From Chamaesiphon sp. 336R_metabinner_41 (GTDB lineage Bacteria; Cyanobacteriota; Cyanobacteriia; Cyanobacteriales; Chamaesiphonaceae), in the NCBI GenBank assembly GCA_025359915.1, contig JANYDE010000101.1, positions 1 through 43,091 of the forward strand: 43,091 nucleotides of DNA, in the 5' to 3' direction. Shown here in pieces: positions 8,198-17,090 of this stretch (the stretch's first letter is position 1; the number at the start of each line of letters is the position of its first letter). The position numbers and the translations under genes were made by a program. Below the pieces are notes generated by a model. That model ran no database searches. It was given only the letters and a program-made list of their open reading frames with translations, and was not told the origin of the DNA.

Positions 8198-8974
8198 TTA
8201 TATTTGCCAGGGGAGTTGGCGATATTTGAGGTAGTAGCCACCACCACTAATTAGTATAATTAAGATCGCGCCAATTCCTAATGGATTAGGTAGCCAAAAG
8301 ATGGCATCTAGATGATTGAGTTCTCCAGGTTTTAGTTCCCAATTCATTTGGTTATTGTTTGTTGTATTAACGCCGACAATATTTCCAGAAAAATCGCTAT
8401 TTTTCACACCCCAAGGACTTTGGAGTCTGAAATCTAGATCGACATTTTTTTGGGATGAAACAGCAACTTTCGGATCGCTAGATTGAATTGCTAGGGAACG
8501 TAAATCGATATCATAGCTGAGATGATTTCTAACTACAAGTAAGAAGTTATTTTGCTCGACTTGCAGATGAGCCTTGAACTTCGATGTATCTTCAGAATTT
8601 ACTGGAGTAGGATTAAAATATCGATCGATCTTGGCAACCAACTCTTGGGCATTATTAAATGGGATAATTACTTTGAATTCTCGATCGCTAATTCGCTCGA
8701 TTTTACCTGCTGCTTGTTTTGTCCGCTCTTCGATACTGGCTACCCATCTTTGGACAGCTTGTTCGCTAAAACTATTTAATTGTTCGCCGAGTTGGATATG
8801 TTCGACAATCTCGCCATAGTTGAGACTAGTAAAATTCACGCCAGTATCATACTTGACGCAACTAGACAAGCTGATCGCCATCGTACAGAACAATAGCACC
8901 AATCGTCTATCGATTATACTCCATAACCAATCGGTAAATCTGACAAGTTTATCCTTACTAACTATTATTTTCAT
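8198..8974 (-). CDS. DUF3153-type lipoprotein
   Basis: This is a 258-aa protein of unknown function. A signal segment with a lipobox-like LSSC (VLLFCTMAISLSSCVKYD, cysteine at about residue 39) suggests lipid anchoring after export. The soluble part follows, with GVNFTSLNYGEIVEHIQLG, a repeated SEQAVQRWVASIEERTKQAAG helix and SDREFKVIIPFNNAQELVAKI. A single C-terminal membrane helix (about residues 232-250) is followed by a short basic tail. This lipobox plus C-terminal helix layout is that of the DUF3153 family found mostly in cyanobacteria. The N-terminus is long for a signal peptide, so the true start may be at a downstream codon. It is convergent with the glcF-like gene. Confidence 0.8.
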   Translation of the reverse strand: MKIIVSKDKLVRFTDWLWSIIDRRLVLLFCTMAISLSSCVKYDTGVNFTSLNYGEIVEHIQLGEQLNSFSEQAVQRWVASIEERTKQAAGKIERISDREFKVIIPFNNAQELVAKIDRYFNPTPVNSEDTSKFKAHLQVEQNNFLLVVRNHLSYDIDLRSLAIQSSDPKVAVSSQKNVDLDFRLQSPWGVKNSDFSGNIVGVNTTNNNQMNWELKPGELNHLDAIFWLPNPLGIGAILIILISGGGYYLKYRQLPWQI

Positions 8975-9005
8975 ATTATTTTCGTGTCATAATCCTCGAC
9001 TATTT

Positions 9006-9422
9006 TTATCGAACCACAAATATCTGCGGAGATAGCTTGAATTTATCGCCTAGAGCTTGCGCCTGACTTTTATCGATTGGTTTCTGTCCTGACAAGACTT
9101 GGTTTAGAGTATCACTAGAGCCAAAAATCTCTGCTAAATCTGCTAAATCGATGCCGCTTGATTCGATGATATGTAGTAAAATCTCAACAGGAGAAGATTG
9201 CTCAATCGGATAGTGTTGAGATTCGTAAGTTTCGACTAGCATCGTAACTAGATCGTATAGTGCTGATTCTTCAGGCGTTTGGGTTTGCTTGAATGTCAAT
9301 CTTTCTGCTACCGCTAGAAATTGTTCGTACTCATCCTCAGTTTCAATTACCTTTGGCGTTACTTCAGCAACAAGCTGACTATATACTTTGAGATTAATAG
9401 TTTGCGTCATTTTTCCAGACAT
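9006..9422 (-). CDS. higA: HigA-type antitoxin (HTH domain), pair 1
   Basis: This is the predicted antitoxin that neutralises the adjacent HigB toxin and represses the pair's promoter. The N-terminal half (VTPKVIETEDEYEQFLAVAERL) is the usual helical region of cyanobacterial HigA. The C-terminal half is a Cro/C1-type helix-turn-helix with DLAEIFGSSDTLNQVLSGQKPIDKSQAQALGDKF, ending in SPQIFV. It overlaps the toxin gene by 29 bp if the first ATG is used, or 17 bp if the ATG at 9410 is used. The toxin-first order is characteristic of higBA. The closest relative in the window is the HigA at 30755, which shares PKVIETE, EILxxL and the QAxALG block. Confidence 0.87.
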   Translation of the reverse strand: MSGKMTQTINLKVYSQLVAEVTPKVIETEDEYEQFLAVAERLTFKQTQTPEESALYDLVTMLVETYESQHYPIEQSSPVEILLHIIESSGIDLADLAEIFGSSDTLNQVLSGQKPIDKSQAQALGDKFKLSPQIFVVR

Positions 9423-9693
9423 CCTTATCGTATTCAGCGTGGGTTAAAAAATATTTAAAGTAAACTCGCTGTTTCACATAATTAATACCCACTATTAAGC
9501 GATAGTTATTTCCTTTGATATTGAAAACAGTAAAGTTACCAACAGCCTCAGCATCTCGATATACTGTACGAATATCCTCCAAACTAGACCAATTAGAACT
9601 TTTCATCACTGTATACCAAGCTTCAACAGCTTTTTTGGCATCGGGATATCGATAAGCTTCATTCCGTAGGGTTTTGATGGCAATTAGACGCAT
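9394..9693 (-). CDS. higB: HigB-type mRNA interferase toxin, pair 1
   Basis: This is a 99-aa RelE-fold toxin predicted to cleave mRNA on the ribosome. The family-diagnostic blocks are an AWYTVMKSSNW segment (residues about 25-35), the VFNIKGNNYRLIVGINY core with the basic and tyrosine residues of the active face, and the C-terminal LTHAEYDKDVW. It is transcribed first, with higA overlapping its 3' end. It shares WY, VFNIKGNxYRLI, INY and LTHxxYxKDxW with the HigB at 30480, so the two are paralogues or independent acquisitions. It lies divergent from nusB. Confidence 0.9.
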   Translation of the reverse strand: MRLIAIKTLRNEAYRYPDAKKAVEAWYTVMKSSNWSSLEDIRTVYRDAEAVGNFTVFNIKGNNYRLIVGINYVKQRVYFKYFLTHAEYDKDVWKNDANY

Positions 9694-9790
9694 ACTCGTT
9701 ATTTTAGCTTTTTTCGCGATTTTATAGATTTTAAGATTTGCTCAAATAAATACTAGTATGCGAGTTTAGATTCTATATTTTCGTTTCTAT

Positions 9791-9802
9791 TCGTGGTATA
9801 AT
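9791..9802 (+). promoter_or_regulatory. Candidate extended -10 promoter for nusB
   Basis: TGGTATAAT at 9794-9802 matches an extended -10 element (TGN plus TATAAT) and lies 36 bp upstream of the nusB ATG at 9839. No good -35 hexamer is seen at the right spacing, which is acceptable for extended -10 promoters. Confidence 0.4.
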
Positions 9803-9838
9803 CAGGGGCTTTGCCACACAGCTAATCGATCGCCTTTT

Positions 9839-10507
9839 ATGAAAGCTCAAACTATCGCCCGTGAGTTAGCTCTGCTAGCTCTACCCCAGTTATCCAAGGC
9901 GCAGAAGAAGTTAGCGCAGGCGCAACCGCGTGAATTGCAGTTGACGCTGGAGGAAATGATGGTGAAGGCGATCTCTACGCTCAGAGAGGAGACTCAAGAG
10001 GCGTTGGAAGCCGCAACAGCGGAGTTGCAGCGGAGTAATGACCGATTATTAAATAGTCAGACTAGAGCTAGTGACCTGGAAGGTGCTAGACTGATGACCA
10101 CCGAAGCGATCGAATTAGTTCAAGCAGCGATCAATCGGATGGGACACGCGCTAGAAATGCCGGAATTAATTAATAACTTTAATCGTCCTGATGTCCGTAA
10201 TTATGCCTTACAGTTATTAGTCAAAGCAACGGAAGAATCAGCCAAAATCGATACACTTTTGGGTAAAAGTATTGTAGATTGGCAATTAACTCGATTGCCA
10301 AAGATCGATCGAGATATTCTCAGACTCGCAGTAGCTGAAATAGTCTACATGGGTTTGGAAGAAAGGATCGCAATTAACGAAGCCATCGAACTCGCAAAGC
10401 GTTATAGTGACGACCAAGGACGGAAATTAATCAATGGTGTTTTACGTCGAGTCACAGAGCAATTGAAGCCAGGAGCAAGTCTCGGAACTGTAGAAAGTTA
10501 CGAGTAA
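9839..10507 (+). CDS. nusB: Transcription antitermination factor NusB
   Basis: NusB binds boxA RNA with NusE (S10) and supports antitermination in rRNA operons. The 222-aa protein carries the NusB domain in its C-terminal two-thirds: VDWQLTRLPKIDRDILRLAVAEI (about residues 145-168) and RIAINEAIELAKRYSDDQGRKLINGVLRRV (about 178-207) are diagnostic. The N-terminal 60 residues form a helical extension that is usual in cyanobacterial NusB. It starts with ARELALLALPQLS, matching the family from the first ATG. ftsY and a phosphatase gene follow on the same strand, an order seen in many cyanobacteria. Confidence 0.95.
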   Translation: MKAQTIARELALLALPQLSKAQKKLAQAQPRELQLTLEEMMVKAISTLREETQEALEAATAELQRSNDRLLNSQTRASDLEGARLMTTEAIELVQAAINRMGHALEMPELINNFNRPDVRNYALQLLVKATEESAKIDTLLGKSIVDWQLTRLPKIDRDILRLAVAEIVYMGLEERIAINEAIELAKRYSDDQGRKLINGVLRRVTEQLKPGASLGTVESYE

Positions 10508-10604
10508 AATATTTTCAACTGCTGCTTTTATCTAATCTCAATCGTCTAATTGAGTGAGCAACTACCGTAAGTTCTAATTCATAATTCATAACCTATTATT
10601 CATT

Positions 10605-12062
10605 ATGGTTTTCGATTGGTTTCGTCGGAAGTTTGATAAACCTGAATCTGAGTCAATACCAGATCCCGAACAGGTAGAAGAATCTGTTGTCGAGGAAGAA
10701 GAAGAGCAAGAGGAAACAGAGACAGTTAGCGAGGAGGTTGCGACTGATTATTTAGCTTGGGCGAAAGCAGCTTATCAAAATATTCAACAGCAACAGGAAT
10801 CACCCGTAGCAATTGAGCCAGAGCCAGAGCCAGAATTAGTTGCAGTAGAAACTAGTGATAATGTTGAAGAACTGGAAATCGAGCCAGATAGCTCTGATGT
10901 TGAGCCAGTAGTAACCGAGAGCGAAATCGAGGTAAATGTTGAGGAGCCTGAATCTACGCCGATTTGGGCACGGGATGACCGTCAGCAGCGATTGGAACAG
11001 CTTAAGGCTACAGCAATTGAAACAGAGGAATCAGAGGCTGCGAAGGCGGATATAGAGCTAGATGATGACTTCTTATGGTCGGCAAAAGTGCTGGCCGATC
11101 GCGGACGCACTCCAGAACAGGTATCATTAGACGAGATTAATTGGCTGACAAAATTACGCCAGGGGCTGGATAAGACTCGACGGGGATTTGTCAATCAATT
11201 AAAAGCTCTGATTGGACAAGGGCCGCTGAATGCTGATGCGGTAGAATCGATCGAGACACTATTGCTCCAAGCTGATGTCGGTGTCGAAGCGACTGACTAC
11301 GTAATCGAGACATTGCAGGCAAAATTACGTCAGGAATCCTTACCACCAGACGAAGCTATCGCTTATCTCAAACAGATTTTACGCGATTTACTCGATAAAC
11401 CATTCGCAGAAAATTATAACAGCGAATTTTTACCAGTCCAAAATGAACTGAATATTTGGCTGCTAGTTGGCGTGAATGGAGTTGGTAAAACTACCACCAT
11501 CGGTAAACTTGCCCACATGACTAAATCTTCGGGTTATAAATGTTTAATTGCGGCGGGTGATACCTTCCGCGCTGCTGCTGTCGAACAGGTGAAAGTATGG
11601 GGAGAGCGCAGTGGAATTGAAGTCATCGCCAATCCAGGCCAAAATACCGATCCCGCCGCCGTTGTTTTTGATGCAATTAGTGCAGCCGTTGCGCGAGGAA
11701 CTGAGTTACTATTAGTCGATACCGCCGGAAGATTGCAAAACAAAAAGAATCTGATGGATGAATTGAGCAAAGTCCGCCGAATTATCGATAAACAGGCAAA
11801 TGGTGCCCAAGTTGAATCTTTATTGGTACTTGATGCTACTCTAGGACAAAATGGGTTGCGTCAGGCGCAAGTATTTGCCGAAGCTGCTAAGTTAAGTGGC
11901 GTGGTATTGACTAAGTTAGATGGTACGGCTAAAGGCGGTGTCGCGTTAGCTGTAGTTAAACAACTTGGTTTACCAATTCGGTTTATCGGTGCTGGTGAAG
12001 GGATCGAAGATCTCCGACCATTTTCGAGTTATGAATTTGTCGAGGCGTTATTAAGTGGTTAG
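10605..12062 (+). CDS. ftsY: Signal recognition particle receptor FtsY
   Basis: This SRP receptor GTPase docks ribosome-SRP complexes at the membrane for co-translational insertion. It has an acidic, repetitive N-terminal A domain (about residues 1-165, runs of E/P/V). The N-domain helical bundle follows (about 170-275), then the GTPase G domain with GVNGVGKTTT (P-loop, residues 289-298), AGDTFRAAAVEQ, LLVDTAGRLQ, VLDATLGQNG, TKLDGTAKGG and the closing GEGIEDLRPF. Length (485 aa) is as usual for forms with an A domain. The phosphatase gene begins 12 bp downstream, so they are probably in one transcript with each other and perhaps with nusB. Confidence 0.97.
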   Translation: MVFDWFRRKFDKPESESIPDPEQVEESVVEEEEEQEETETVSEEVATDYLAWAKAAYQNIQQQQESPVAIEPEPEPELVAVETSDNVEELEIEPDSSDVEPVVTESEIEVNVEEPESTPIWARDDRQQRLEQLKATAIETEESEAAKADIELDDDFLWSAKVLADRGRTPEQVSLDEINWLTKLRQGLDKTRRGFVNQLKALIGQGPLNADAVESIETLLLQADVGVEATDYVIETLQAKLRQESLPPDEAIAYLKQILRDLLDKPFAENYNSEFLPVQNELNIWLLVGVNGVGKTTTIGKLAHMTKSSGYKCLIAAGDTFRAAAVEQVKVWGERSGIEVIANPGQNTDPAAVVFDAISAAVARGTELLLVDTAGRLQNKKNLMDELSKVRRIIDKQANGAQVESLLVLDATLGQNGLRQAQVFAEAAKLSGVVLTKLDGTAKGGVALAVVKQLGLPIRFIGAGEGIEDLRPFSSYEFVEALLSG

Positions 12063-12074
12063 GCATTACCCCGT

Positions 12075-13436
12075 ATGAATTATGAACCACAAATTATGTC
12101 AGTAGCTGCGCTAGAGGAATTAGTAGCAAGTCTCCATCGTCAACAAAAGAAAACTCACGAGCTACTGAGTAATTTGGGTTTCGCGCTGCGGAGTTTCAAA
12201 AATCTTAATCAATTTTTGGAACTAATTCCGTTAATGGTAACGCGAGTTACCGATGCGGAAGGCGGCGCGATTATTCTGTTCAAAAAAACTGGTCAATTGC
12301 AAATTCAACAGTTGCATTGTCAGGGCGATGGTAATTGCAATGATTTACGCCAGCGAATTGAATCGTCAATTTTCCAAACATTGACAGATGTCTGTGAAGG
12401 TAAAGAAACTAGCTTTCATCCTGATTTCTGGGAGAAATTAGAAAGTAGAATCGAGCTAGATATAGAATATCCAATTAAGATTTTTAGAACTGCGATTTTA
12501 CTCGGCGGTGGCGAACGCGGTAGGCTGTATGTCTTTGCCCAAAAGCCTAGCTATGAGTGGACAGAAGATCGCCAAAAACTATTACAATTAGTTGCCGATC
12601 AAACTGCCGTCGCAATTCATAATGATGAATTAACGGTAGAATTGCGGAAGAAAGAACGACTCGATCGAGAATTAGAAATCGGTGCCGAAATTCAAGAACG
12701 CTTATTACCCAAAAAATTCCCAGATATTCCAGGCTTAGAATTAGCCGCCTGCTATATTATTGCCGATCGAGTCGGTGGCGATTATTATGATTTTATCCCT
12801 GCTAATTACGATCGACTCACCAGCAAACAAATCGATATTAGCGACACCACTAAATGGAGCATTACGATTGGCGATGTGATGGGGAAAGGTGTCCCCGCAG
12901 GGCTAATTATGACGATGACACGGGGGATGCTCCGCGCCGAAGTACTCAACGGACATTCACCCGCACGCATCCTGGAACACCTCAATCGGGTGATGTATGA
13001 AGATCTCGACAATTCCAGTCGATTTGTAACGTTATTCTACTCAGAATACGATCCTACTACCAAAATCCTCTCCTATACCAACGCCGCCCACAATCCGCCC
13101 CTATACTGGCAAGCGGCGACAGACAAGATTTCTCGATTGGATACTCAAGGACATCTAATTGGGTTTGATGCCGATTCTGAATATGAAGAGGCTCAAATCC
13201 AACTGTATCAAGGGGATACAGTCATTTACTACACAGATGGCTTCACCGATGCCGCCAATCAAGATGGCGAACGATTCGATGAAGAAAATCTGATCTACGC
13301 CTTCCATACTGCCTGTCAACAGCAGCTAAATTCTCAAGCCACTCTCGACTCCATTGTCTCGGCTGTCAATACCTTCACGGGCAATAATCGGGCGAACGGT
13401 GACGATATGACAATGGTGGTGATGAAAGTGATGTAG
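12075..13436 (+). CDS. GAF-domain PP2C/SpoIIE-type serine phosphatase (RsbU-like)
   Basis: This is a 453-aa predicted Mn-dependent protein phosphatase of the partner-switching type. The N-terminal GAF domain (about residues 25-185, including DAEGGAIILF and VADQTAVAIHNDEL) is joined by a short helix (RKKERLDRELEIGAEIQERLLPKKFP, the classic RsbU linker) to the catalytic domain. The catalytic domain shows the metal-binding motifs VGGDYYDF, GDVMGKGVPAGLIM, YTDGFTDAANQDGERF and DDMTMVVMKV. It probably dephosphorylates an anti-sigma-factor antagonist (STAS protein) in response to a signal read by GAF. No STAS or kinase partner lies adjacent. The gene is 12 bp after ftsY and this linkage is conserved in cyanobacteria. 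Confidence 0.92.
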   Translation: MNYEPQIMSVAALEELVASLHRQQKKTHELLSNLGFALRSFKNLNQFLELIPLMVTRVTDAEGGAIILFKKTGQLQIQQLHCQGDGNCNDLRQRIESSIFQTLTDVCEGKETSFHPDFWEKLESRIELDIEYPIKIFRTAILLGGGERGRLYVFAQKPSYEWTEDRQKLLQLVADQTAVAIHNDELTVELRKKERLDRELEIGAEIQERLLPKKFPDIPGLELAACYIIADRVGGDYYDFIPANYDRLTSKQIDISDTTKWSITIGDVMGKGVPAGLIMTMTRGMLRAEVLNGHSPARILEHLNRVMYEDLDNSSRFVTLFYSEYDPTTKILSYTNAAHNPPLYWQAATDKISRLDTQGHLIGFDADSEYEEAQIQLYQGDTVIYYTDGFTDAANQDGERFDEENLIYAFHTACQQQLNSQATLDSIVSAVNTFTGNNRANGDDMTMVVMKVM

Positions 13437-13448
13437 GGTGCCTTACGT

Positions 13449-14060
13449 TTAGCGAAGCTTATTAATCCACTCTCTCGCTTGCTGATAACCGCCGAGATTC
13501 TGTTGCTGCTGAAACAACTTTGCAGCTTGGTAAAAGTCTAATTTAGCACCATGTCGATCGCCTAGATCGTGACGACCGATCGCCCTGTTATAATAAGCAT
13601 CAGCGAAATTCCGATCGCAGCGAATTGCTCGATTGAAATCGCGAATCGATTGAGCTGGCTTTCCAGCCATCGCATTGACATTGCCTCTAGCATTATAGGA
13701 CTCGGCAATGTGTGGCGCAAGCTCGATCGCTCGATCGAAATCCTTAATTGCGCCTTGAAGATCGTTGAGCATCGCTTTACTGAACCCGCGATTACTATAA
13801 CCCTCGACTCGATCTGGATGCTCCTTGAGAAATTTGGTATAATCAGCAATTGCACCAGGATAATCTTCCTGCTCCTGTTTTTTCATCCCCTCATCCAATA
13901 AATTGGCTTGAGCTGGAAGCGGAATAACTAATAACTGCTCCAGATGCGACTTAGGCAGATAACCCAAGCTAGATTCTACTCTGCCCAACTCACATGCAGT
14001 AGTTAAAGCAATGAGTGTAACAGCCGTTTGAATAGGTTTCATAGACTTCTTCTTGATCAT
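13449..14060 (-). CDS. Exported TPR-repeat protein
   Basis: This 203-aa protein contains about four tetratricopeptide repeats: KKQEQEDYPGAIADYTKFLKEHPD, EGYSNRGFSKAMLNDLQGAIKDFDRAI, ESYNARGNVNAMAGKPAQSIRDFNRAI and DAYYNRAIGRHDLGDRHGAKLDFYQAAKLF each fit the 34-residue pattern. I place the start at the ATG at 14060 (MIKKKSMKPIQTAVTLIALT), because this gives a basic then hydrophobic signal-like N-terminus. The upstream in-frame extension is low-complexity sequence over intergenic DNA. LTTAC could be a poor lipobox. It probably scaffolds protein contacts, and no partner is evident. It is convergent with the phosphatase gene and has a distant relative at 21019. Confidence 0.85.
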   Translation of the reverse strand: MIKKKSMKPIQTAVTLIALTTACELGRVESSLGYLPKSHLEQLLVIPLPAQANLLDEGMKKQEQEDYPGAIADYTKFLKEHPDRVEGYSNRGFSKAMLNDLQGAIKDFDRAIELAPHIAESYNARGNVNAMAGKPAQSIRDFNRAIRCDRNFADAYYNRAIGRHDLGDRHGAKLDFYQAAKLFQQQQNLGGYQQAREWINKLR

Positions 14061-14686
14061 GGAAGGCCCCTTAGTTAGGTATTTTAACCGATCTTTTTTG
14101 GTGTTGAGGCTAGATCGCTGAATTGTATAATAATCTCGATCCTCCTTTCCTTCTCTCCGAGAGGCTCTCGGGAACGACCATAACACAGAATTTTGCAAAA
14201 GAAAAATCCAGCAACAGCAACAGATGCGCTATAATGTTTACCGTACAGGAAGGGTATTTAACCTGGTAAAAAACCCGCTAGCTGTCTTTACAGACAGACA
14301 ATGCACCTTGACAATTGAATCTATGCGGTTCTACTGCATTGTTCTAGTTCCCTTCCTCGCAGTAGGTAAAAGATTCACAGGATCTAGACAAACAGCATCT
14401 TTAACGCAACTACGTTGCCTTAATATAAACAGGATTTGCAGCAGCGACGCGTCGCTGCTGCAACTAGGGCGGGGCACGCCCAAAGCAACGCTTAGGGAGA
14501 AGCCCACCTCTTGATTAGATAACGCAAGGAGCCTAGTCAAAGTGGTTTCGCTGAACTAAGAATCATCATCAATTGATGAAGAGTGTCAATTATTAACCGT
14601 AACAATATTCGATCGATCTGTCCCGATACCATATAATTGTTAATATTGGTAAAGGATTTGCAACATACTGGGAAAGCACAGCCGTT
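14061..14686. other. Long intergenic region with palindromic elements upstream of hemH
   Basis: No credible gene is seen. The region carries small hairpins (TGTCT/AGACA near 14284-14297, CAAC/GTTG near 14407-14417, GGGCG/CGCCC near 14466-14480) and a perfect 28-bp palindrome at 14436-14463. A TTGACA hexamer at 14309-14314 has no matching -10 element. The reading frames on both strands are made of repeat sequence. Confidence 0.6.
14436..14463. repeat. Perfect 28-bp palindrome
   Basis: Each half is TTGCAGCAGCGACG followed directly by its exact reverse complement, with no loop, centred on ACGCGT. As RNA or cruciform it forms a 12-14 bp stem. It is flanked by GGGCGGGGCACGCCC, a motif typical of cyanobacterial interspersed repeats, so it is probably part of a repeat element rather than a regulator site. 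Confidence 0.8.
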
Positions 14687-15850
14687 ATGGGTCGATTAGG
14701 GGTTTTATTACTGAATTTGGGTGGACCGGAGCAATTATCGGATGTGCGACCGTTCCTATTTAACCTGTTTTCCGACCCCGAAATTATTCGGATTCCGATT
14801 ACGGCACTCCAGAAGCCTTTGGCTTGGCTGATTTCGACTTCACGCGCCAAAAAATCTCGCGCGAATTATCAGAAGATTGGTGGTGGCTCGCCACTGCGAC
14901 GGATCACCGAAGCGCAAGCACGGGGATTAGAACAGCAATTGATCGCTCAGGGTGAAGATGCGAAAGTGTATATTGGGATGCGCTACTGGTATCCATTTAC
15001 TGAGGATGCACTGAGTCGCATTAAGCAAGATGGAATAGAGCAATTAGTAATTCTGCCCTTATATCCCCAGTTTTCAATTAGTACCAGCGGTTCGAGCTTT
15101 CGACTGATCGAAAAAATCTGGAAAGAAAATCCCGAACTCAAGCCACCACAATATACCGTTGTTGCAGATTGGTATCAAGAGCCTGGTTATCTCCAAGCAA
15201 TGACAGATTTGATTGGTGCAGAAATTGATAAATGCCCAAATCCCGACAAGGCGCATGTATTTTTCAGTGCCCACGGTGTCCCTGTCAGCTATATTGAAGA
15301 AGCTGGAGATCCTTACCAGTCGGAGATCGAGGACTGTACCAGACTGATTATGCAGACACTGGGACGGAAAAATGAACATTCCCTCGCCTATCAGAGTAAA
15401 GTTGGTCCAGTCGAATGGCTCCAGCCTTATACTGAAGATGCGATCGTCCAATTAGCACAGCAAGGAGTCGCCGAGCTAGTCGTCGTACCAATTAGCTTCG
15501 TCTCCGAGCATATCGAAACCCTAGAAGAAATCGATATCGAATATCGCGAAATCGCCGAAGAAGCTGGTATTCACGTCTTCAACAGGGTGCCTGCATTGGA
15601 CATGAACCCTGTTTTCATCCAAACACTAGTCGATCTAGTGTTGAGGGCTGCCTCAGAGCCGAGCCTGGAGATCGATCGAGTCACCCAGATGAAGAAGAAA
15701 ATCAAGATGTATCCCCAAGAGAAATGGGAGATGGGTCTAACTAATGCGGCGGAGGTCTGGAATGGTCGTCTGGCAATGTTAGGATTTATTGGGGTAATAG
15801 TCGAGATCTTTACTGGGCGTGGGCCGTTACATTTGTTTGGGATATTGTAA
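14687..15850 (+). CDS. hemH: Ferrochelatase with C-terminal chlorophyll-binding-like helix
   Basis: Ferrochelatase inserts ferrous iron into protoporphyrin IX to make heme, at the branch point with chlorophyll synthesis. The N-terminal 320 residues are the catalytic domain: [67 protein letters not shown] (with the catalytic histidine) and [18 protein letters not shown] linker then leads to a membrane helix with [15 protein letters not shown], the high-light-inducible/CAB motif (ExxNGRxAMxGF) that binds chlorophyll and is specific to the ferrochelatases of oxygenic phototrophs. The 387-aa length fits. The ATG at 14687 is right for the family. Confidence 0.97.
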   Translation: MGRLGVLLLNLGGPEQLSDVRPFLFNLFSDPEIIRIPITALQKPLAWLISTSRAKKSRANYQKIGGGSPLRRITEAQARGLEQQLIAQGEDAKVYIGMRYWYPFTEDALSRIKQDGIEQLVILPLYPQFSISTSGSSFRLIEKIWKENPELKPPQYTVVADWYQEPGYLQAMTDLIGAEIDKCPNPDKAHVFFSAHGVPVSYIEEAGDPYQSEIEDCTRLIMQTLGRKNEHSLAYQSKVGPVEWLQPYTEDAIVQLAQQGVAELVVVPISFVSEHIETLEEIDIEYREIAEEAGIHVFNRVPALDMNPVFIQTLVDLVLRAASEPSLEIDRVTQMKKKIKMYPQEKWEMGLTNAAEVWNGRLAMLGFIGVIVEIFTGRGPLHLFGIL

Positions 15851-15853
15851 TCT

Positions 15854-16010
15854 AGGGGATAGGGGATAGAGAGAAAGGGGATAGGGGCTATTTTCGAGTT
15901 AGGCTGTGGCTCTTTAGCAATCCTGTCTTCCTATCCCCTGTCTTGAAAAGGTGCTTCACTTGCGACGCACTTTTCGCTATTCCCTATCCTCTATTCCCTA
16001 TCCCCTTCCC
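15854..16010. repeat. Heptanucleotide short tandem repeats (GGGGATA / TATCCCC)
   Basis: Blocks of the 7-bp unit GGGGATA (15854-15890) and its complement TATCCCC/TATTCCC (15932-15940 and 15978-16008) flank a short spacer. The two blocks can pair with one another. They separate hemH from the SpoIIM-like gene and match the unit seen at 2378-2414. Confidence 0.7.
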
Positions 16011-16013
16011 AAG

Positions 16014-16997
16014 ATGAATATTCAACGGTGGATTGCGCGACGACAGGTGCAATGGCAAGAATTTGATGGATTGCTCCAACGTGCAGAGCGACGGGGGGTG
16101 AAATCTCTGAGTGTGCAGGAGATTGGTACTTTAGCTAGTTTATATCGATCGATCTCAGCCGATTTAGCCCGCGCTCATACCAATCAAATTGGTGAGACGA
16201 TTATTCAAGAACTGCAAGCTTTAACTACTCGTGGTTATAGTTTAATCTATCGTGGTTCGATACGACAAGAATTGCGGGAAGCGATCGATTTTTATCGCTG
16301 GGGATTACCGCAGGTGTTGCGGGATACTTGGGGCTATACGGCGATTTCGTTCGCGTTATTTCTGGTAGGTGCGCTGATTGCTTGGTGGTTTGCTTGGCAA
16401 GATGCGAGTTTTATGTCGTTGGTGGTGCCAGAGAGTATGATCGAAAAGGTGCGCGATCGACATCAGCTCTGGATGGGGTCAATTTTGGGCACAGAACCCT
16501 TCGCAGCTACGAGCATTGCTATCAATAACCTGACGGTCTCTTTTCGGATGGTAGGCGGCGGAATTCTGGGGGGACTCTGGACGATTTACGCGCTGTTTTA
16601 TAATGGTTTATTAATTGGTGCTGTGGCGACGTTAGTCGGACAAAATGGGTTAGCTTATCCATTTTGGGCGTTTGTCTTTCCCCACGGTGCATTAGAACTA
16701 CCTGCAATTTTTATTGCGGGTGGTGCGGGGTTATTAATTGCGCGGGGGCTAGTATTTCCAGGTAGATATCGGCGACGGGATGCGCTACGAATCTATGGCT
16801 TGCAAGCGGCGCAGTTGGTGATGGGGATTTTCCCAATGTTGCTGATTGCGGGTGCGATTGAGGGCTTCTTTTCGCCGCAAGAAGTGATTCCTAGTCCGGT
16901 AAAATATTTAGCGGGTACTGGTTTATTTATTTTGTTGATTCTGTATACATTACGCCAGGAGAAGGGGATGGAGCAGTTGACGATCGCACAGACTTGA
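16014..16997 (+). CDS. Stage II sporulation protein M-like membrane protein (SpoIIM/DUF95)
   Basis: This 327-aa polytopic membrane protein belongs to the SpoIIM (DUF95) family, which is widespread outside spore formers and of unknown role there. It has a soluble helical N-terminus (RWIARRQVQWQEFDGLLQRAE, residues 4-24, and a four-helix region to about 115). Membrane segments follow at about 120-145, 190-215, 222-245, 250-268, 282-300 and 306-320. Conserved features are FPHGALELPAIFIAGGAGLLIARG. I start at the ATG at 16014 (MNIQRW), because the in-frame upstream codons lie in tandem-repeat DNA. Such genes often sit beside RDD-family or MoxR genes, but not here. It shares no operon with hemH, given the 160-bp repeat-filled gap. 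Confidence 0.88.
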   Translation: MNIQRWIARRQVQWQEFDGLLQRAERRGVKSLSVQEIGTLASLYRSISADLARAHTNQIGETIIQELQALTTRGYSLIYRGSIRQELREAIDFYRWGLPQVLRDTWGYTAISFALFLVGALIAWWFAWQDASFMSLVVPESMIEKVRDRHQLWMGSILGTEPFAATSIAINNLTVSFRMVGGGILGGLWTIYALFYNGLLIGAVATLVGQNGLAYPFWAFVFPHGALELPAIFIAGGAGLLIARGLVFPGRYRRRDALRIYGLQAAQLVMGIFPMLLIAGAIEGFFSPQEVIPSPVKYLAGTGLFILLILYTLRQEKGMEQLTIAQT

Positions 16998-17004
16998 ACC
17001 AGGA

Positions 17005-17058
17005 TCTACATTTATATCGACGATGGTCTATATTGATGACTATCGATATAAATGTAGA
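17005..17058. terminator. Bidirectional terminator-like hairpin between spoIIM-like gene and ho1
   Basis: TCTACATTTATATCGA at 17005-17020 pairs perfectly over 16 bp with 17043-17058 around a 22-nt loop. It starts 8 nt after the SpoIIM-like stop and 33 nt after the ho1 stop on the other strand, so it can serve both convergent transcripts. It lacks a strong T-run. Confidence 0.6.
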
Positions 17059-17090
17059 CACCGAACATTCATCTCAACTAAGAAGTCTAA

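Noticed and set aside
14300-14345. Possible CRISPR leader-like sequence (CCTTGACAATTGAAT)
   Set aside because: No direct repeats or spacers follow within the region.
14224-14514. ORFs on both strands upstream of hemH
   Set aside because: They are formed by palindromic repeats and have no recognisable domain.
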